A DNA stretch of 15,420 nt from Chloroflexota bacterium (GCA_003353825.1 PIVW01000090.1:1-15420); one strand, 5' to 3'; positions 8,401-15,131 are shown, counted from the first letter of the stretch. Made by a program: numbers and translations. The notes: generated from the letters alone by a model not told the origin.

Positions 8401-8692
8401 CGCTTATATCCTTAAGTACAAAGGGATGGGGTTTGGGTTGGGGGCGCGCCGGTAGTCGTCCACGTACTTTTTTGGATTGGGGTGCGTTACTCGATTCTGC
8501 CCATAGCAAAAAGTGCGGCTCAGCATCTGAAATCGATGAGGGGCGCCAATGTAAGTGTAGAACGAGATGCGCGACGTCTTCAGTTTGCGACAGTTGATCT
8601 GTCCACAGTGTGAGTGTGCTCACGAATGCTTTTTTCCACGCGGAGCGAGGTTGCGAGCGGCAGGCATAGAATGGCGATGCAGGTCGACCCAC
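5402..8692 (-). CDS. SNF2/RapA-like DNA-dependent ATPase with SNF2-associated domain
   Basis: A 1096-residue Swi2/Snf2 superfamily 2 translocase. The N-terminal 430 residues are a divergent region. Residues about 495-567 (YRWELVLGETTLTQ, then LRSPLVQKGGRWLRLDPEQI) match the bacterial SNF2 helicase-associated domain (DUF3670/PF12419 type). The motor follows: LRPYQCAGYTWL (615-626), Walker A DDMGLGKS (640-647; Ser replaces the commoner Thr after the catalytic Lys646), DEAQ (742-745), LTGTPVEN (769-776), motif V KTGGLGLNLTAAN (998-1010) and motif VI QASDRAYRIGQ (1026-1036). All ATPase motifs are intact. Such proteins use ATP to translocate along DNA and displace bound proteins. The start is uncertain: GTG at 8692, or GTG at 8620 preceded by GTGGAAAAAAG. 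Family likeness begins only around LVLHLHWRPS (residue 43). It is the first gene of an apparent operon with the SWIM and third-protein genes. Confidence 0.96.
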   Translation of the reverse strand: MGRPASPFYACRSQPRSAWKKAFVSTLTLWTDQLSQTEDVAHLVLHLHWRPSSISDAEPHFLLWAESSNAPQSKKVRGRLPARPQPKPHPFVLKDISALRNLLQAYDARLISQGSEQATLYLPSSRTGPIPSPDLIHSWEIDRKSHYLAPWEVTGLRLPIATALDLLAKMDTCQYPEHVVQGSSLHYWHKALNLVLETLTQQCYIPSMQPSYSSIDSYGSVWRPVLETGDIRSSLLTVSDAMPPLCRSELTADDEEPSALLLLERFIQTIGDHLVRTWGVGAPHRVGYLHNRNTVAAWLKSLLVFPTDINGRAGQLQILSDEMQSWQRNLAPAGNTSFTIALRLVPPPTSSNNGNLHVPERGWCLKYLLQARDDLSILVPAEEVWLAQQDALIYKKRRFNRPQEKLLKSLGQAANVFPPIERSLQAPTPTQVELSTTEVYSFLREGVPVLEQSGFRLILPDWWEKAEARLGLKLYLSPNQPNPPDVVWNPGSADQPISYRWELVLGETTLTQQAFADLVALRSPLVQKGGRWLRLDPEQIDAARKFWKRHSFEGRMDLQQAMRVTLGLDDKVDIAGLPVYKVIVDGWLPEIIDQLSHTEEAFCSASQPDTLSGELRPYQCAGYTWLHSHRHLGLGALLADDMGLGKSIQAIAMLLHEQQELGGLPEPTLLICPTSLLGNWRREFERFGPGLRVFIHYGSDRPRAQAFARTVSNHDVVLTSYTLARRDAEWVHNQQWYGLILDEAQKIKNPDTQVAQAVYTIPSQFRMVLTGTPVENKLTELWSLFHFLNKGYLGSLSSFRKQFAYPIERSQDPITTARLQRLVRPFILRRLKSDPTVIQDLPERQDMKVYCTLSEEQVVLYETVVDEGLPRVADSRGRARRIHVFNLLTRLKQILNHPAQYHHTIDGNKLPLELLERRSGKLDRLIAMLEEMLDIGDKALVFTQFAEMGHLLSSHIQEQLDRPVLYLYGGVPAKKRQELIARFQDDPQGPPIFVLTLKTGGLGLNLTAANHVFHYDRWWNPAVENQASDRAYRIGQTRNVQIHKFITAGTLEEAIDDMIERKQGLAEAIIGSDEGWIAEMSTDDLADLVTLRTDRI

Positions 8693-8802
8693 GTGATACT
8701 ACGAGACAACATGCACGCGAACTGTGCCAGACCTACCGCGTGTCCCTGTGAGTGTGTTTCTCCACCGATGGCATCATAGTCACGACATGAAGCCATCTCC
8801 AA
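8620..8802 (-). other. Doubtful 60-codon ORF in the SNF2 leader
   Basis: A short open frame begins at TTG 8802 or, two codons later, at ATG 8796. It overlaps the start of the SNF2 gene in a different frame. Its translation contains CRDYDAIGGETHSQGHAV and ends RGKKHS. No family is recognised and there is no well-spaced ribosome site. It lies between the predicted promoter and the SNF2 start, so it could be a translated leader peptide or only an accidental frame. Confidence 0.2.
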
Positions 8803-8934
8803 GAGGGGATAGTACGGTATTATGAATGAAAAATACGAATCTTACAAATCTCGGCGCGTACTCGGTGGCACGCTACATCACGGTGGTTTCGTCGCCAGGT
8901 AACGACTTTTCCTGCCCTCCACGTTCCACCTTTT

Positions 8935-8967
8935 CCTATTATAGGATAAAAAAGGGATAACTGCCAA
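8935..8967 (-). promoter_or_regulatory. Promoter of the SNF2 operon with palindrome over the -10
   Basis: On the - strand TTGGCA (8967-8962) and a perfect TATAAT (8943-8938) are 18 bases apart. The -10 is centred in an 11-base palindrome, CCTATTATAGG (8935-8945), which could be an operator. The predicted transcript would have a leader of about 240 bases to the GTG at 8692, or 310 to the GTG at 8620. Confidence 0.65.
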
Positions 8968-9012
8968 TTATGGCGAGTAACCTTGGGGTGGTGCGTCCAC
9001 TGCATGGTGTCT

Positions 9013-9040
9013 GGAAACAACTTGCCATAACATTGTTTCC
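9013..9040. repeat. Inverted repeat (8-bp arms)
   Basis: GGAAACAA (9013-9020) and TTGTTTCC (9033-9040) are perfect reverse complements around a 12-base loop. It lies 24-51 bases after the stop of the Yip1-like gene (stop at 9064, - strand). It may protect or end that message, but no T-run follows on the - strand, so it is not a canonical terminator. An operator role upstream of the SNF2 promoter is the alternative. Confidence 0.6.
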
Positions 9041-9063
9041 CAAGTAGAGGGAACTGTCACTTG

Positions 9064-9831
9064 TTACGAACCAATGGCGCCAATCAGAATGGCGATGAAC
9101 GCAAGCGAGACACCCAGCCCGGCTATTATCGCCAGTAGCAAGTAGAAGAGAATAACAGATAGTATCGCCCGCCCTTGGCCAAGTCCGTGTGTGTACTCGA
9201 CAACTTTGACCTGAATGACCAGCCCCCAGATGCCGGCAACTAACCAGATGATCGCGGACAGACAGGGGACGAAATCAAACGCGTGCAAGAGGTGAGGCAA
9301 GGTCGATAATGAAGAGGCACTGAGATAGGCAAGGAGCGTACCACGGCCGCCTAGTAAGCGGGCGAACAACATGATCCAAATCGAGATAAACAACCATGAG
9401 GCCAGCAGAGCAAAGGGGGCGGAAAGCCATGCACCTAGCCACGCTAACATACGCCCAAAAATGCCGGGTAGCGGGGTGGAGACCTGCATGAGTTCTTGGA
9501 TGACAGGTACGTAACCGGTAATGCTCTCCTTGAACAGTTCCACAAATGCATCGAACTCAGGAGGCATCTCGCCGCCAAATGTATTGATCATGTCGAACTG
9601 CTGATTCATCTGGCTGACGAACTCATCGGTGTTGAATGAGGGGCCACTAATAAGGGCAGGAATCCCAAAAAGTGCCTGCACACCACCAATCACGAGACCT
9701 ACGACGACCACGATATAGATGGCCGTGCGTAATGAGGCAGCGGTTGACGCCATGAACTCGATCGGTTCAGGTTTTAAAGTGAGTGTATTACGTAGCAGAT
9801 CTTTCCAGGCTGAAAAAGAGAGCGTTCTCAT
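9064..9831 (-). CDS. Yip1-domain membrane protein (second of a tandem pair)
   Basis: A 255-residue integral membrane protein. A soluble N-terminus (MRTLSFSAWKDLLRNTLTL and about 15 more residues) is followed by a first membrane helix near 37-60 (YIVVVVGLVIGGVQALFG). A soluble loop with acidic residues spans 63-115. Then come four or five further helices, including LLASWLFISIWIMLFARLLG and a final hydrophobic stretch to the C-terminus. This order matches bacterial Yip1/YIPF-domain proteins, whose biochemical role is not established. The start is ATG 9831, with GGAGG nine bases upstream, overlapping the previous gene stop as ATGA. A longer open frame to 9948 merely runs through the preceding gene in another frame. 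It is a paralogue of the upstream gene: the GGRGTLLAYLSASSLSTLPHLL segment parallels the other protein. Confidence 0.88.
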   Translation of the reverse strand: MRTLSFSAWKDLLRNTLTLKPEPIEFMASTAASLRTAIYIVVVVGLVIGGVQALFGIPALISGPSFNTDEFVSQMNQQFDMINTFGGEMPPEFDAFVELFKESITGYVPVIQELMQVSTPLPGIFGRMLAWLGAWLSAPFALLASWLFISIWIMLFARLLGGRGTLLAYLSASSLSTLPHLLHAFDFVPCLSAIIWLVAGIWGLVIQVKVVEYTHGLGQGRAILSVILFYLLLAIIAGLGVSLAFIAILIGAIGS

Positions 9832-10550
9832 AATGCAATACCTCCAAACAGAATGCCCATGATTGGGATCAGGAGGATGAACAAGATCAGTAGCGTTATT
9901 CCTAGCAAGATGTAGGGGACGATCACGGCAAACAGAACCCTGCCCCACGAAAGGTTTTCGTGGACCCGGCGGATGGCGATGTAGCGTGCCAGCAGCATGA
10001 GCGTCCCTACTGCGGCTACCATGATGGTCGGCAGTACCTGAAAAACATTGAGTAATCCGGGAGCTGTAGCCAATGCCGCGGCCCCGAGTGTTTGTTGCAA
10101 GCTTCCATTGCCGCCCAATGCTTTAGCCATTCCCTGGGCAATGATCGCAAACCACAACCAACTGATAATGAGCCTAAGCGGTATTAGCAGCAAACCTGCT
10201 AAAGAGTTAACAGGATTGGGCGCCATGAAGCGGGCAATGTTCCAACCCATCTCATATTGTTGGTGAAAGATCTCTGTGGCTTGTGGGTTCCGCCACATAT
10301 CCGCCATCATGGGCATATCCTGTAGGCCTTTGAGCACAATCTCCTGCATGGCGTCGAGATCGGGTGTCGTAGCCCAGCCAAGGATATTGCCAATGATGCT
10401 GGCGATGGCTACGACCAGCCCAACAATGACGACGAGAAACATGCCTTCGACAAAGGTGTTGTCACCATCCGCCACCTCGTCGAAGGCGTCGGGCTCGAGG
10501 AAAAAGCCTCTATTCAGTGTGCGATAGACCTCGCCAAGTTTTGATGTCAT
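9828..10550 (-). CDS. Yip1-domain membrane protein (first of a tandem pair)
   Basis: A 240-residue integral membrane protein. A short N-terminal segment (MTSKLGEVYRTLNRGFFLEP) precedes the first helix (about 37-60, MFLVVIVGLVVAIASIIG). A soluble Met-rich loop follows at about 61-112. Further helices lie at about 118-140, 150-167 and 170-190, and a long hydrophobic C-terminus at about 205-238 probably forms a hairpin. The GGNGSLQQTLGAAALATAPG segment is typical of the Yip1 fold. Substrate or partner is unknown. The start is ATG 10550; the bases before it show no good ribosome site. Its TGA overlaps the ATG of its paralogue, so the two are translationally coupled and may form a heteromer. The 101-base gap to the CCA-type gene upstream on the same strand has no terminator, so some read-through is possible. 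Confidence 0.88.
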   Translation of the reverse strand: MTSKLGEVYRTLNRGFFLEPDAFDEVADGDNTFVEGMFLVVIVGLVVAIASIIGNILGWATTPDLDAMQEIVLKGLQDMPMMADMWRNPQATEIFHQQYEMGWNIARFMAPNPVNSLAGLLLIPLRLIISWLWFAIIAQGMAKALGGNGSLQQTLGAAALATAPGLLNVFQVLPTIMVAAVGTLMLLARYIAIRRVHENLSWGRVLFAVIVPYILLGITLLILFILLIPIMGILFGGIAL

Positions 10551-10651
10551 AGTACACGCTCGTAGCTAAAGGAGGGTGAAATAGGAGTTGTTTTTATATT
10601 AGTCACCAACTTGCTATCATATTATCCTGCTAAGTGCCTTTGTACGCAAAC

Positions 10652-13252
10652 CTACTGCCTGTCCGCGTAGTTGGTGATCACGGCCTCGGCAAGTGCCCTT
10701 TCTTCCGCTTCAGTACTGATCTGTCTATCCAGCCGGGCTGCGCGTATCGCCTGGAAGATATCGCGGTAGATGGGGCCGGGTCGAACGTCCATAGATCGCA
10801 GATCATTACCTGAGAGGTAGATCGTCTGCGGGCGAAGCTCTCTTTCATAGTAGCTGATGCGTTCCCCTACGATCCAATCATCTGTATCTATGCGTCCGAC
10901 CAGCAAGCTACTGCTGCTGAAATTAGCCAGCAGCAAATCTAGCTGGGAATTGGGTAGATCTGGGTCACTCAGTTTAGCGGTGGCGCCACGCAAGGCAACG
11001 CATTCTTCTAGCAATGATCCGGTCTTGGTTGTAAGCCGTAGTTTGCTAATGAGGCGCTGTTGAATCGCCGGTGCGAATCGATAGATCCAAAGCGAGAAAT
11101 AGAGCCGTTCGACAGCTGCCGGGCGCACCTGTATGCTGAGCAGTTCCTCTCGTAAGGCTACGAATTTGCCGGCTAGACTATCGTGCCAGGTCAAGTCAGG
11201 ATCGATATGTCTGAGAACATCCAACTCATGTAAGCGACGCAGAGCTTGTTCTGGTTGGCGCTCCATGAGAATGAGGTTGATTTCATGTCGAATCCGTGCC
11301 CCGCTGACACGGCCTAGCAAGTCCACGGCATCGCTGATCAGTTCGGCTGTGCGCGCTTCGATCTCAAACTCAAAACGCTGTTCAAAGCGAGCGGCGCGCA
11401 AAATTCTCGTTGGATCTTCGATAAAACTGAGCGAATGCAACACGCTGATGATGCCATCATCGAGATCACCTTGCCCGCCGTAGAAGTCAAGTAACTCGCC
11501 CCAGTTCGAACCATCCAAGCGGATGGCCAGCGTGTTGATCGTAAAATCACGGCGGTGGAGATCCAGCTTGATGCTCGAGCTTTCCACAACCGGTAGGGCT
11601 GTCGCTTCTTCGTAGAATTCTGTACGGGCTGAGGCGAAATCGAGGCTGGCGGGTGTCTGGTCAGCTAAGGTATCGCCACTGACAAAAGCTTCGTCGTCTC
11701 GAATCCACTTGGCTGTGCCGAAACGTTTGTGTCTGCGCACCCGGCCGCCAAAAGTATGCGAAAGGTTCTTAGCCAGTAGGGCCGCCTCACCTTCGACGAC
11801 CAGATCGATGTCGAAAACGGGGAAATCCAACAGCAGATCGCGCGCGAAGCCTCCCACTACGTACAAGGGATAGTCCAGTTCAGAGGCTGCCTGGCCCACT
11901 TGGCGCAGCAGATTCAACATACCATGTGGCAGAGCCTCCTCCATCTTTAGGGCAAGTGAAGGGGGGGGGAGTTCGTCTTCAGGTGTGGCCCAGAGCTTGA
12001 GCAGATCGGTGCGAGTGACGATGCCAATCATTTCGCCTTGATCATCCACGACTGGCACTTGCCCCCAACTGGACTCTATCATTTTTTGCTGTAAGGTCTG
12101 TACTGAGTCGTCGACTCTTACCGTAACCGACCCCGTACGCATCACCCGGCTAATCGCTACGTTCTGCATACTGTGATGGATCGCCTTATCTATAAATCGT
12201 CGCGTGATCAATCCCTTGAGTTCACCCTCCTCTACAACAGGAAAGCCCTCATGGCCCAGCCGTTGCATACGTTGGGAGGTCTCAGCCACGGTGATATCAG
12301 GTGTGAGGGTATTGACGTTCCACGACATGAGTTGGCGCACGGTCATGGGAGGCTTTACATAGATTTGGAGTAGTTCAAGTAATTCAGTATAAACTTCGCT
12401 GAGTGTTAGGCCACGGATAAGTGCAGCAGCGGCCCTGGCATGGCCACCACCTCCTAGCCGTTCGGCGATATCGCCCACATGGATGAGGTTGGAGGTGGAG
12501 CGGGCGACGATTTGAATACGATCCTCTAGATCGACCAGGAGGAAAAGTCCGTCAGGTTCGTAGATATCCCTGAGTTTGTGCGCCAGTGTGCTGATCTCAT
12601 CCACACTCTGTTCCACACAAGCTGTCGTGATCACGATCGTGTGATCGGCAATGGTGAGGCTCTTGGCGTTGCCGCTCAGCTGTTTGAGCAATTGCTGCTG
12701 TGCGGGTGTCAGAGGATGGTGGAGGAAGCTGTTGACGACTTCGAGTTTCGCTTTCTTTTCTAGTAACCAGGCCGCGCATTGCAGGTCACGAGCGGTTGTG
12801 CTGGCATAGGTCAGGCCCCCCGTATCTTCATAAATACCCAGAAGCAGTAAAGTCGCCTCGATGGGCGTGATAGCAGATCCCCGAGTTATGATCTGTTCCA
12901 AGAGCAATGTGGTGGTAGCCCCGACCGCTTCACCCCAATAATGGTGGCGTTCCCCTAAGAGTTCTTCACGTTTGTGGTGGTCGATAACACGTACCGGTGT
13001 GTCCTGGTTCATGCCACGTACATGCTGTGCTGATTGTGTATCGACGAAGATCGCTTGTTCTACGCGACGCCGTGGCAGTTCGTCGGCGCGGCGAAAGGGC
13101 AGGCTGCTACGGTATAGCACCAGAAAATCGCGCAAATTGCGGTTAAGAGCCCGTGGAAGCACAGGGATGGCATCTGGGAAGAGCTTGCGCGCAGCTAACA
13201 GGCTGGCCAGCGCATCGAAATCCGCATGCTCGTGGGTGAGTATGACCTCCAT
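10652..13252 (-). CDS. Fused DHH phosphoesterase / two CBS domains / tRNA nucleotidyltransferase (CCA- or A-adding)
   Basis: An 866-residue fusion. Residues 1-300 are a DHH phosphoesterase: HADFDA (9-14), DTQ (71-73), DHH (91-93), Glu142-Asp143, and the DHHA1 motif GGGGHA (267-272). Two CBS domains follow (about 303-360 and 366-422), which often bind adenosyl ligands. The C-terminal half is a class II tRNA nucleotidyltransferase: VVGGFARD (465-472), the metal-binding DIDLVV (481-486), LHRRDFTINTLA (565-576) and the EDPTRILRAARF template region (612-623). It should add CCA, or only the terminal A, to tRNA 3' ends. This long architecture is, from memory, like the Aquifex A-adding enzyme. The DHH part may trim RNA ends. 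The start is ATG 13252, where similarity begins (MEVILTHEHADFDA); the open frame to 13516 runs through promoter and repeat DNA. No Shine-Dalgarno is present, consistent with a leaderless start. Confidence 0.93.
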   Translation of the reverse strand: MEVILTHEHADFDALASLLAARKLFPDAIPVLPRALNRNLRDFLVLYRSSLPFRRADELPRRRVEQAIFVDTQSAQHVRGMNQDTPVRVIDHHKREELLGERHHYWGEAVGATTTLLLEQIITRGSAITPIEATLLLLGIYEDTGGLTYASTTARDLQCAAWLLEKKAKLEVVNSFLHHPLTPAQQQLLKQLSGNAKSLTIADHTIVITTACVEQSVDEISTLAHKLRDIYEPDGLFLLVDLEDRIQIVARSTSNLIHVGDIAERLGGGGHARAAAALIRGLTLSEVYTELLELLQIYVKPPMTVRQLMSWNVNTLTPDITVAETSQRMQRLGHEGFPVVEEGELKGLITRRFIDKAIHHSMQNVAISRVMRTGSVTVRVDDSVQTLQQKMIESSWGQVPVVDDQGEMIGIVTRTDLLKLWATPEDELPPPSLALKMEEALPHGMLNLLRQVGQAASELDYPLYVVGGFARDLLLDFPVFDIDLVVEGEAALLAKNLSHTFGGRVRRHKRFGTAKWIRDDEAFVSGDTLADQTPASLDFASARTEFYEEATALPVVESSSIKLDLHRRDFTINTLAIRLDGSNWGELLDFYGGQGDLDDGIISVLHSLSFIEDPTRILRAARFEQRFEFEIEARTAELISDAVDLLGRVSGARIRHEINLILMERQPEQALRRLHELDVLRHIDPDLTWHDSLAGKFVALREELLSIQVRPAAVERLYFSLWIYRFAPAIQQRLISKLRLTTKTGSLLEECVALRGATAKLSDPDLPNSQLDLLLANFSSSSLLVGRIDTDDWIVGERISYYERELRPQTIYLSGNDLRSMDVRPGPIYRDIFQAIRAARLDRQISTEAEERALAEAVITNYADRQ

Positions 13253-13258
13253 AGGAGG

Positions 13259-13267
13259 ATTATAGCA
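13259..13267 (-). promoter_or_regulatory. Extended -10 element giving a leaderless transcript
   Basis: On the - strand TGC-TATAAT (13267-13259) is followed by six bases (CCTCCT) and then the ATG at 13252. RNA synthesis starting seven bases after the -10 would begin at the A of the start codon. The -35 position is poor. The element is the same TGCTATAAT seen before sodA. Confidence 0.6.
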
Positions 13268-13276
13268 TAGGCCGTG

Positions 13277-13297
13277 GTGCGTAGTGCGTATTGCGTG
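13277..13297. repeat. Heptamer tandem array, three copies
   Basis: GTGCGTA, GTGCGTA and TTGCGTG lie in a row just upstream of the leaderless promoter, covering its -35 position (about 13282-13287). It has the same unit length and copy number as the array at 5336-5356 but a different sequence. Confidence 0.7.
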
Positions 13298-13352
13298 TTC
13301 AGTTTGGTGTCGTGATCGTGGGCTCTGCGCTGATGGATATGTGGATCGAACG

Positions 13353-13370
13353 CCAGATAAAACGATCTGG
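13353..13370. repeat. Short inverted repeat
   Basis: CCAGAT (13353-13358) and ATCTGG (13365-13370) pair around a six-base loop in the otherwise empty stretch between the CCA-type gene and the arsM terminator. Its role is unknown. Apart from this, the heptamer array and the terminator, I see nothing in 13298-13440. Confidence 0.5.
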
Positions 13371-13440
13371 AGGGAACTGATATTGAGATAGCGATGGAAG
13401 AACGTCTCGCTTCGTTTATCCGGAGCACATTCACAAAGTA

Positions 13441-13475
13441 AAAGAGAGAATCGACTTGTAGTCGATTCTCTCTTT
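13441..13475 (-). terminator. Perfect 16-bp hairpin terminator of arsM
   Basis: AAAGAGAGAATCGACT (13441-13456) and its exact reverse complement (13460-13475) enclose a three-base loop. On the - strand the stem ends in TTT and continues TACTTTG. On the + strand it is followed by ATTTTATT. It lies about 65 bases after the arsM stop and may work in both directions. Confidence 0.9.
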
Positions 13476-13540
13476 ATTTTATTCAAATACAGTCTCTGTT
13501 GATTCGATGTATTCACCCCACCGACAAACGTTCTCTCGGC

Positions 13541-14347
13541 CTATTTCTCGCCCACCAATGTAACACTGGCTATACCGAAATCTATAGCTCGATCCTCCGG
13601 TTTCAAACCTAGTTTCTGGCGCCACTCGTCGGGAAGCCAAGATTCATCGTAGAGGGTCTCTTTCTCGATCCGCACAGTTGGAAATCCTTTGGAGCGAATG
13701 AGTTCCAGGTATGCCTCTCGATCCATAGCGCCAGCGATGCAGCCTGTCCATAAAGCGATGTCTTCCCGCAAATTCGCGGGTACATCACCATAGGTGACGA
13801 TGTCGGATATGGAGAAGCGGCCACCGGACTTGAGCACACGCTGCATCTGCTCGAAGACCTCTCCTTTGTCGGGCGTGAGATTGATAACGCAGTTGGAGAG
13901 AATGACATCGATCGAGTTATCGACCACGGGCAGGTTATCCAACTCGCCTTTGCGGAACTCGACATTTTTGAATCCGCCTTTTTCGGCATTGCTGCGGGCA
14001 AGGGCCAGCATTTCAGGGGTCATGTCGACGCCGATCACGTAGCCATCCGGCCCCACTGCTTTGGCGGCAAGAAAAACGTCGATGCCGCCGCCACTGCCCA
14101 AATCGAGCACTGTTTCGCCGGGATGGAAATTGGCCGAAAGCGTTGGCGTACCACAGCCTAGGCCGAGGTCCGATTCGCTGATGACATCACTTTGTATAGC
14201 ACTGTAATCGGCAAACGACATCTCCGCCGTGGTGTCTTCACAACAGCTTGAGGCCGCCGGTCCGCAGCAATTCGAGCCCTGCAGGGCAATGTCGGCATAG
14301 CGTTCACGGACTTTTTCTTTGATATCGGGGGTGGCAGTTGTTGCCAT
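13541..14347 (-). CDS. arsM: Arsenite S-adenosylmethionine methyltransferase
   Basis: A 268-residue cytosolic enzyme that methylates As(III) with SAM, producing methylated and volatile arsenicals. The SAM site is [11 protein letters not shown] (80-90), with GVDMTPEML following. The arsenic-binding cysteines expected of the family are present: Cys65 (GLGCGTP), Cys153 (LSNCVINL) and Cys203 (TGCIAGA). The N-terminus adds two pairs, Cys27-Cys28 (SNCCGP) and Cys35-Cys36 (SSCC), one of which should correspond to the fourth conserved cysteine. The start is ATG 14347, with AAGGAG ten bases upstream. The preceding sigma-factor gene on the same strand is 199 bases away, with a hairpin repeat in between. 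A perfect terminator follows. No arsR, arsB or arsC is seen in this window, so detoxification genes, if any, lie elsewhere. Confidence 0.95.
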   Translation of the reverse strand: MATTATPDIKEKVRERYADIALQGSNCCGPAASSCCEDTTAEMSFADYSAIQSDVISESDLGLGCGTPTLSANFHPGETVLDLGSGGGIDVFLAAKAVGPDGYVIGVDMTPEMLALARSNAEKGGFKNVEFRKGELDNLPVVDNSIDVILSNCVINLTPDKGEVFEQMQRVLKSGGRFSISDIVTYGDVPANLREDIALWTGCIAGAMDREAYLELIRSKGFPTVRIEKETLYDESWLPDEWRQKLGLKPEDRAIDFGIASVTLVGEK

Positions 14348-14496
14348 GGTTAACTTTCTCCTTGAGGATGGGTTTCTATTTGTATAGACGCAACTGGGGG
14401 CAGGATGGACGCAAACTCTGGCACTCGCATGTTAGCTTGGGTGTGTTTAGAATGAACTGTCCGTAGTGTGTACTCTAGTGCGTTGTCCACGACGGT

Positions 14497-14510
14497 GGCG
14501 CTAAAGCGCC
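14497..14510. repeat. Small GC-rich palindromic hairpin
   Basis: GGCGC (14497-14501) and GCGCC (14506-14510) flank TAAA. The surrounding GTGGCGCTAAAGCGCCTAC looks like a dispersed REP-type unit. It sits between sigZ and arsM on the same strand and has no T-run. The rest of 14348-14546 shows no gene; the 89-codon frame at 14350-14619 is not protein-like. Confidence 0.5.
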
Positions 14511-14546
14511 TACTACGAACGATTCCCAGTTCTTTGCAAATGCACG

Positions 14547-15131
14547 CTATTCGATCAGGTCGATACGGCGCCGGTAGTCGATGATGCCCCCCTGGCGGTC
14601 TCGTTCGAATATGCAGCAATCGAAAAGCGCTTCTTTCATCATCGTACGCCCGCGTTGCACACGTGATTTTGCGCCCGAGTGAGAAAGCTGCAAGCGCTCG
14701 GCCAGCTCTCGTTGTGTCATACCCTCAAACTCGGTGAGAAGCAGGGCCTCGCTATATTTGTCGGGCAAGGCCATGACCATCGGTTTCATCCAAGTGGCAA
14801 CGAGCGCCTCCATATCATCCTCGGTCTCGATCCATTCTCCGGCCTGGTTTTCGATCAACTCGGGCGCCAGGGTTTCTGTGGGTTTCTGACGGCGATAGTA
14901 GTCGATGATAGTGTTGCGGGTGATCTGGTAGAGCCAGGCAGTCAGGCGTTCGTCATCCTCAAGGGTGGCCAGTTTTTTATGGATCTTAATAAAGGTCTCT
15001 TGTAGGATATCTTCGGCGTCCTGAGGATTGCTTATCCTGCCAAGGATGAAGAGGCGCAGTTCTTCGCTGAACTCCTGCCAGACACGTTCAGTTTGTTTAC
15101 TTGCTTTTGGGGAGAGGATGATGTCGGTCAT
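14547..15131 (-). CDS. sigZ: ECF RNA polymerase sigma factor, SigZ type
   Basis: A 194-residue ECF sigma factor. Region sigma-2 spans about 18-82 (EELRLFILGRISNPQDAEDI, then LTAWLYQITRNTIIDYYRR). A linker at 83-115 contains several acidic residues. Region sigma-4 covers about 118-166, with the helix-turn-helix MTQRELAERLQLSHSGAKSR. The C-terminal tail DCCIFERDRQGGIIDYRRR (171-189) is the hallmark of SigZ proteins, which are known from Bacillus and other phyla. No anti-sigma gene lies beside it within the window; the next gene on the strand is arsM. The Cys172-Cys173 pair could bind thiophilic metalloids, which makes an arsenic-responsive role attractive, but this is inference. The start is ATG 15131, with GGCGGA a few bases upstream. 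Confidence 0.92.
   Translation of the reverse strand: MTDIILSPKASKQTERVWQEFSEELRLFILGRISNPQDAEDILQETFIKIHKKLATLEDDERLTAWLYQITRNTIIDYYRRQKPTETLAPELIENQAGEWIETEDDMEALVATWMKPMVMALPDKYSEALLLTEFEGMTQRELAERLQLSHSGAKSRVQRGRTMMKEALFDCCIFERDRQGGIIDYRRRIDLIE

Larger units (their letters stand above)
8803..9063. other. Non-coding stretch between SNF2 leader and Yip1-like gene
   Basis: I see no credible gene here; the 66-codon frame on the - strand (8820-9020) has no recognisable protein character. The stretch holds the promoter of the SNF2 operon (8938-8967), the palindrome over its -10 element, and a separate inverted repeat at 9013-9040. Confidence 0.6.

Noticed and set aside
8820..9020. 66-codon open frame on the - strand upstream of the SNF2 gene
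   Set aside because: It spans the TATAAT promoter and palindrome; the translation is rich in His, Trp and Arg without family likeness, and no ribosome site is present.
13253..13516. N-terminal extension of the nucleotidyltransferase frame
   Set aside because: It runs through the -10 element, the heptamer array and one arm of the arsM terminator; DHH similarity begins at the ATG at 13252.
14350..14619. 89-codon open frame between sigZ and arsM
   Set aside because: It overlaps the sigZ 3' end in another frame, crosses the GGCGC hairpin and has no recognisable protein character.
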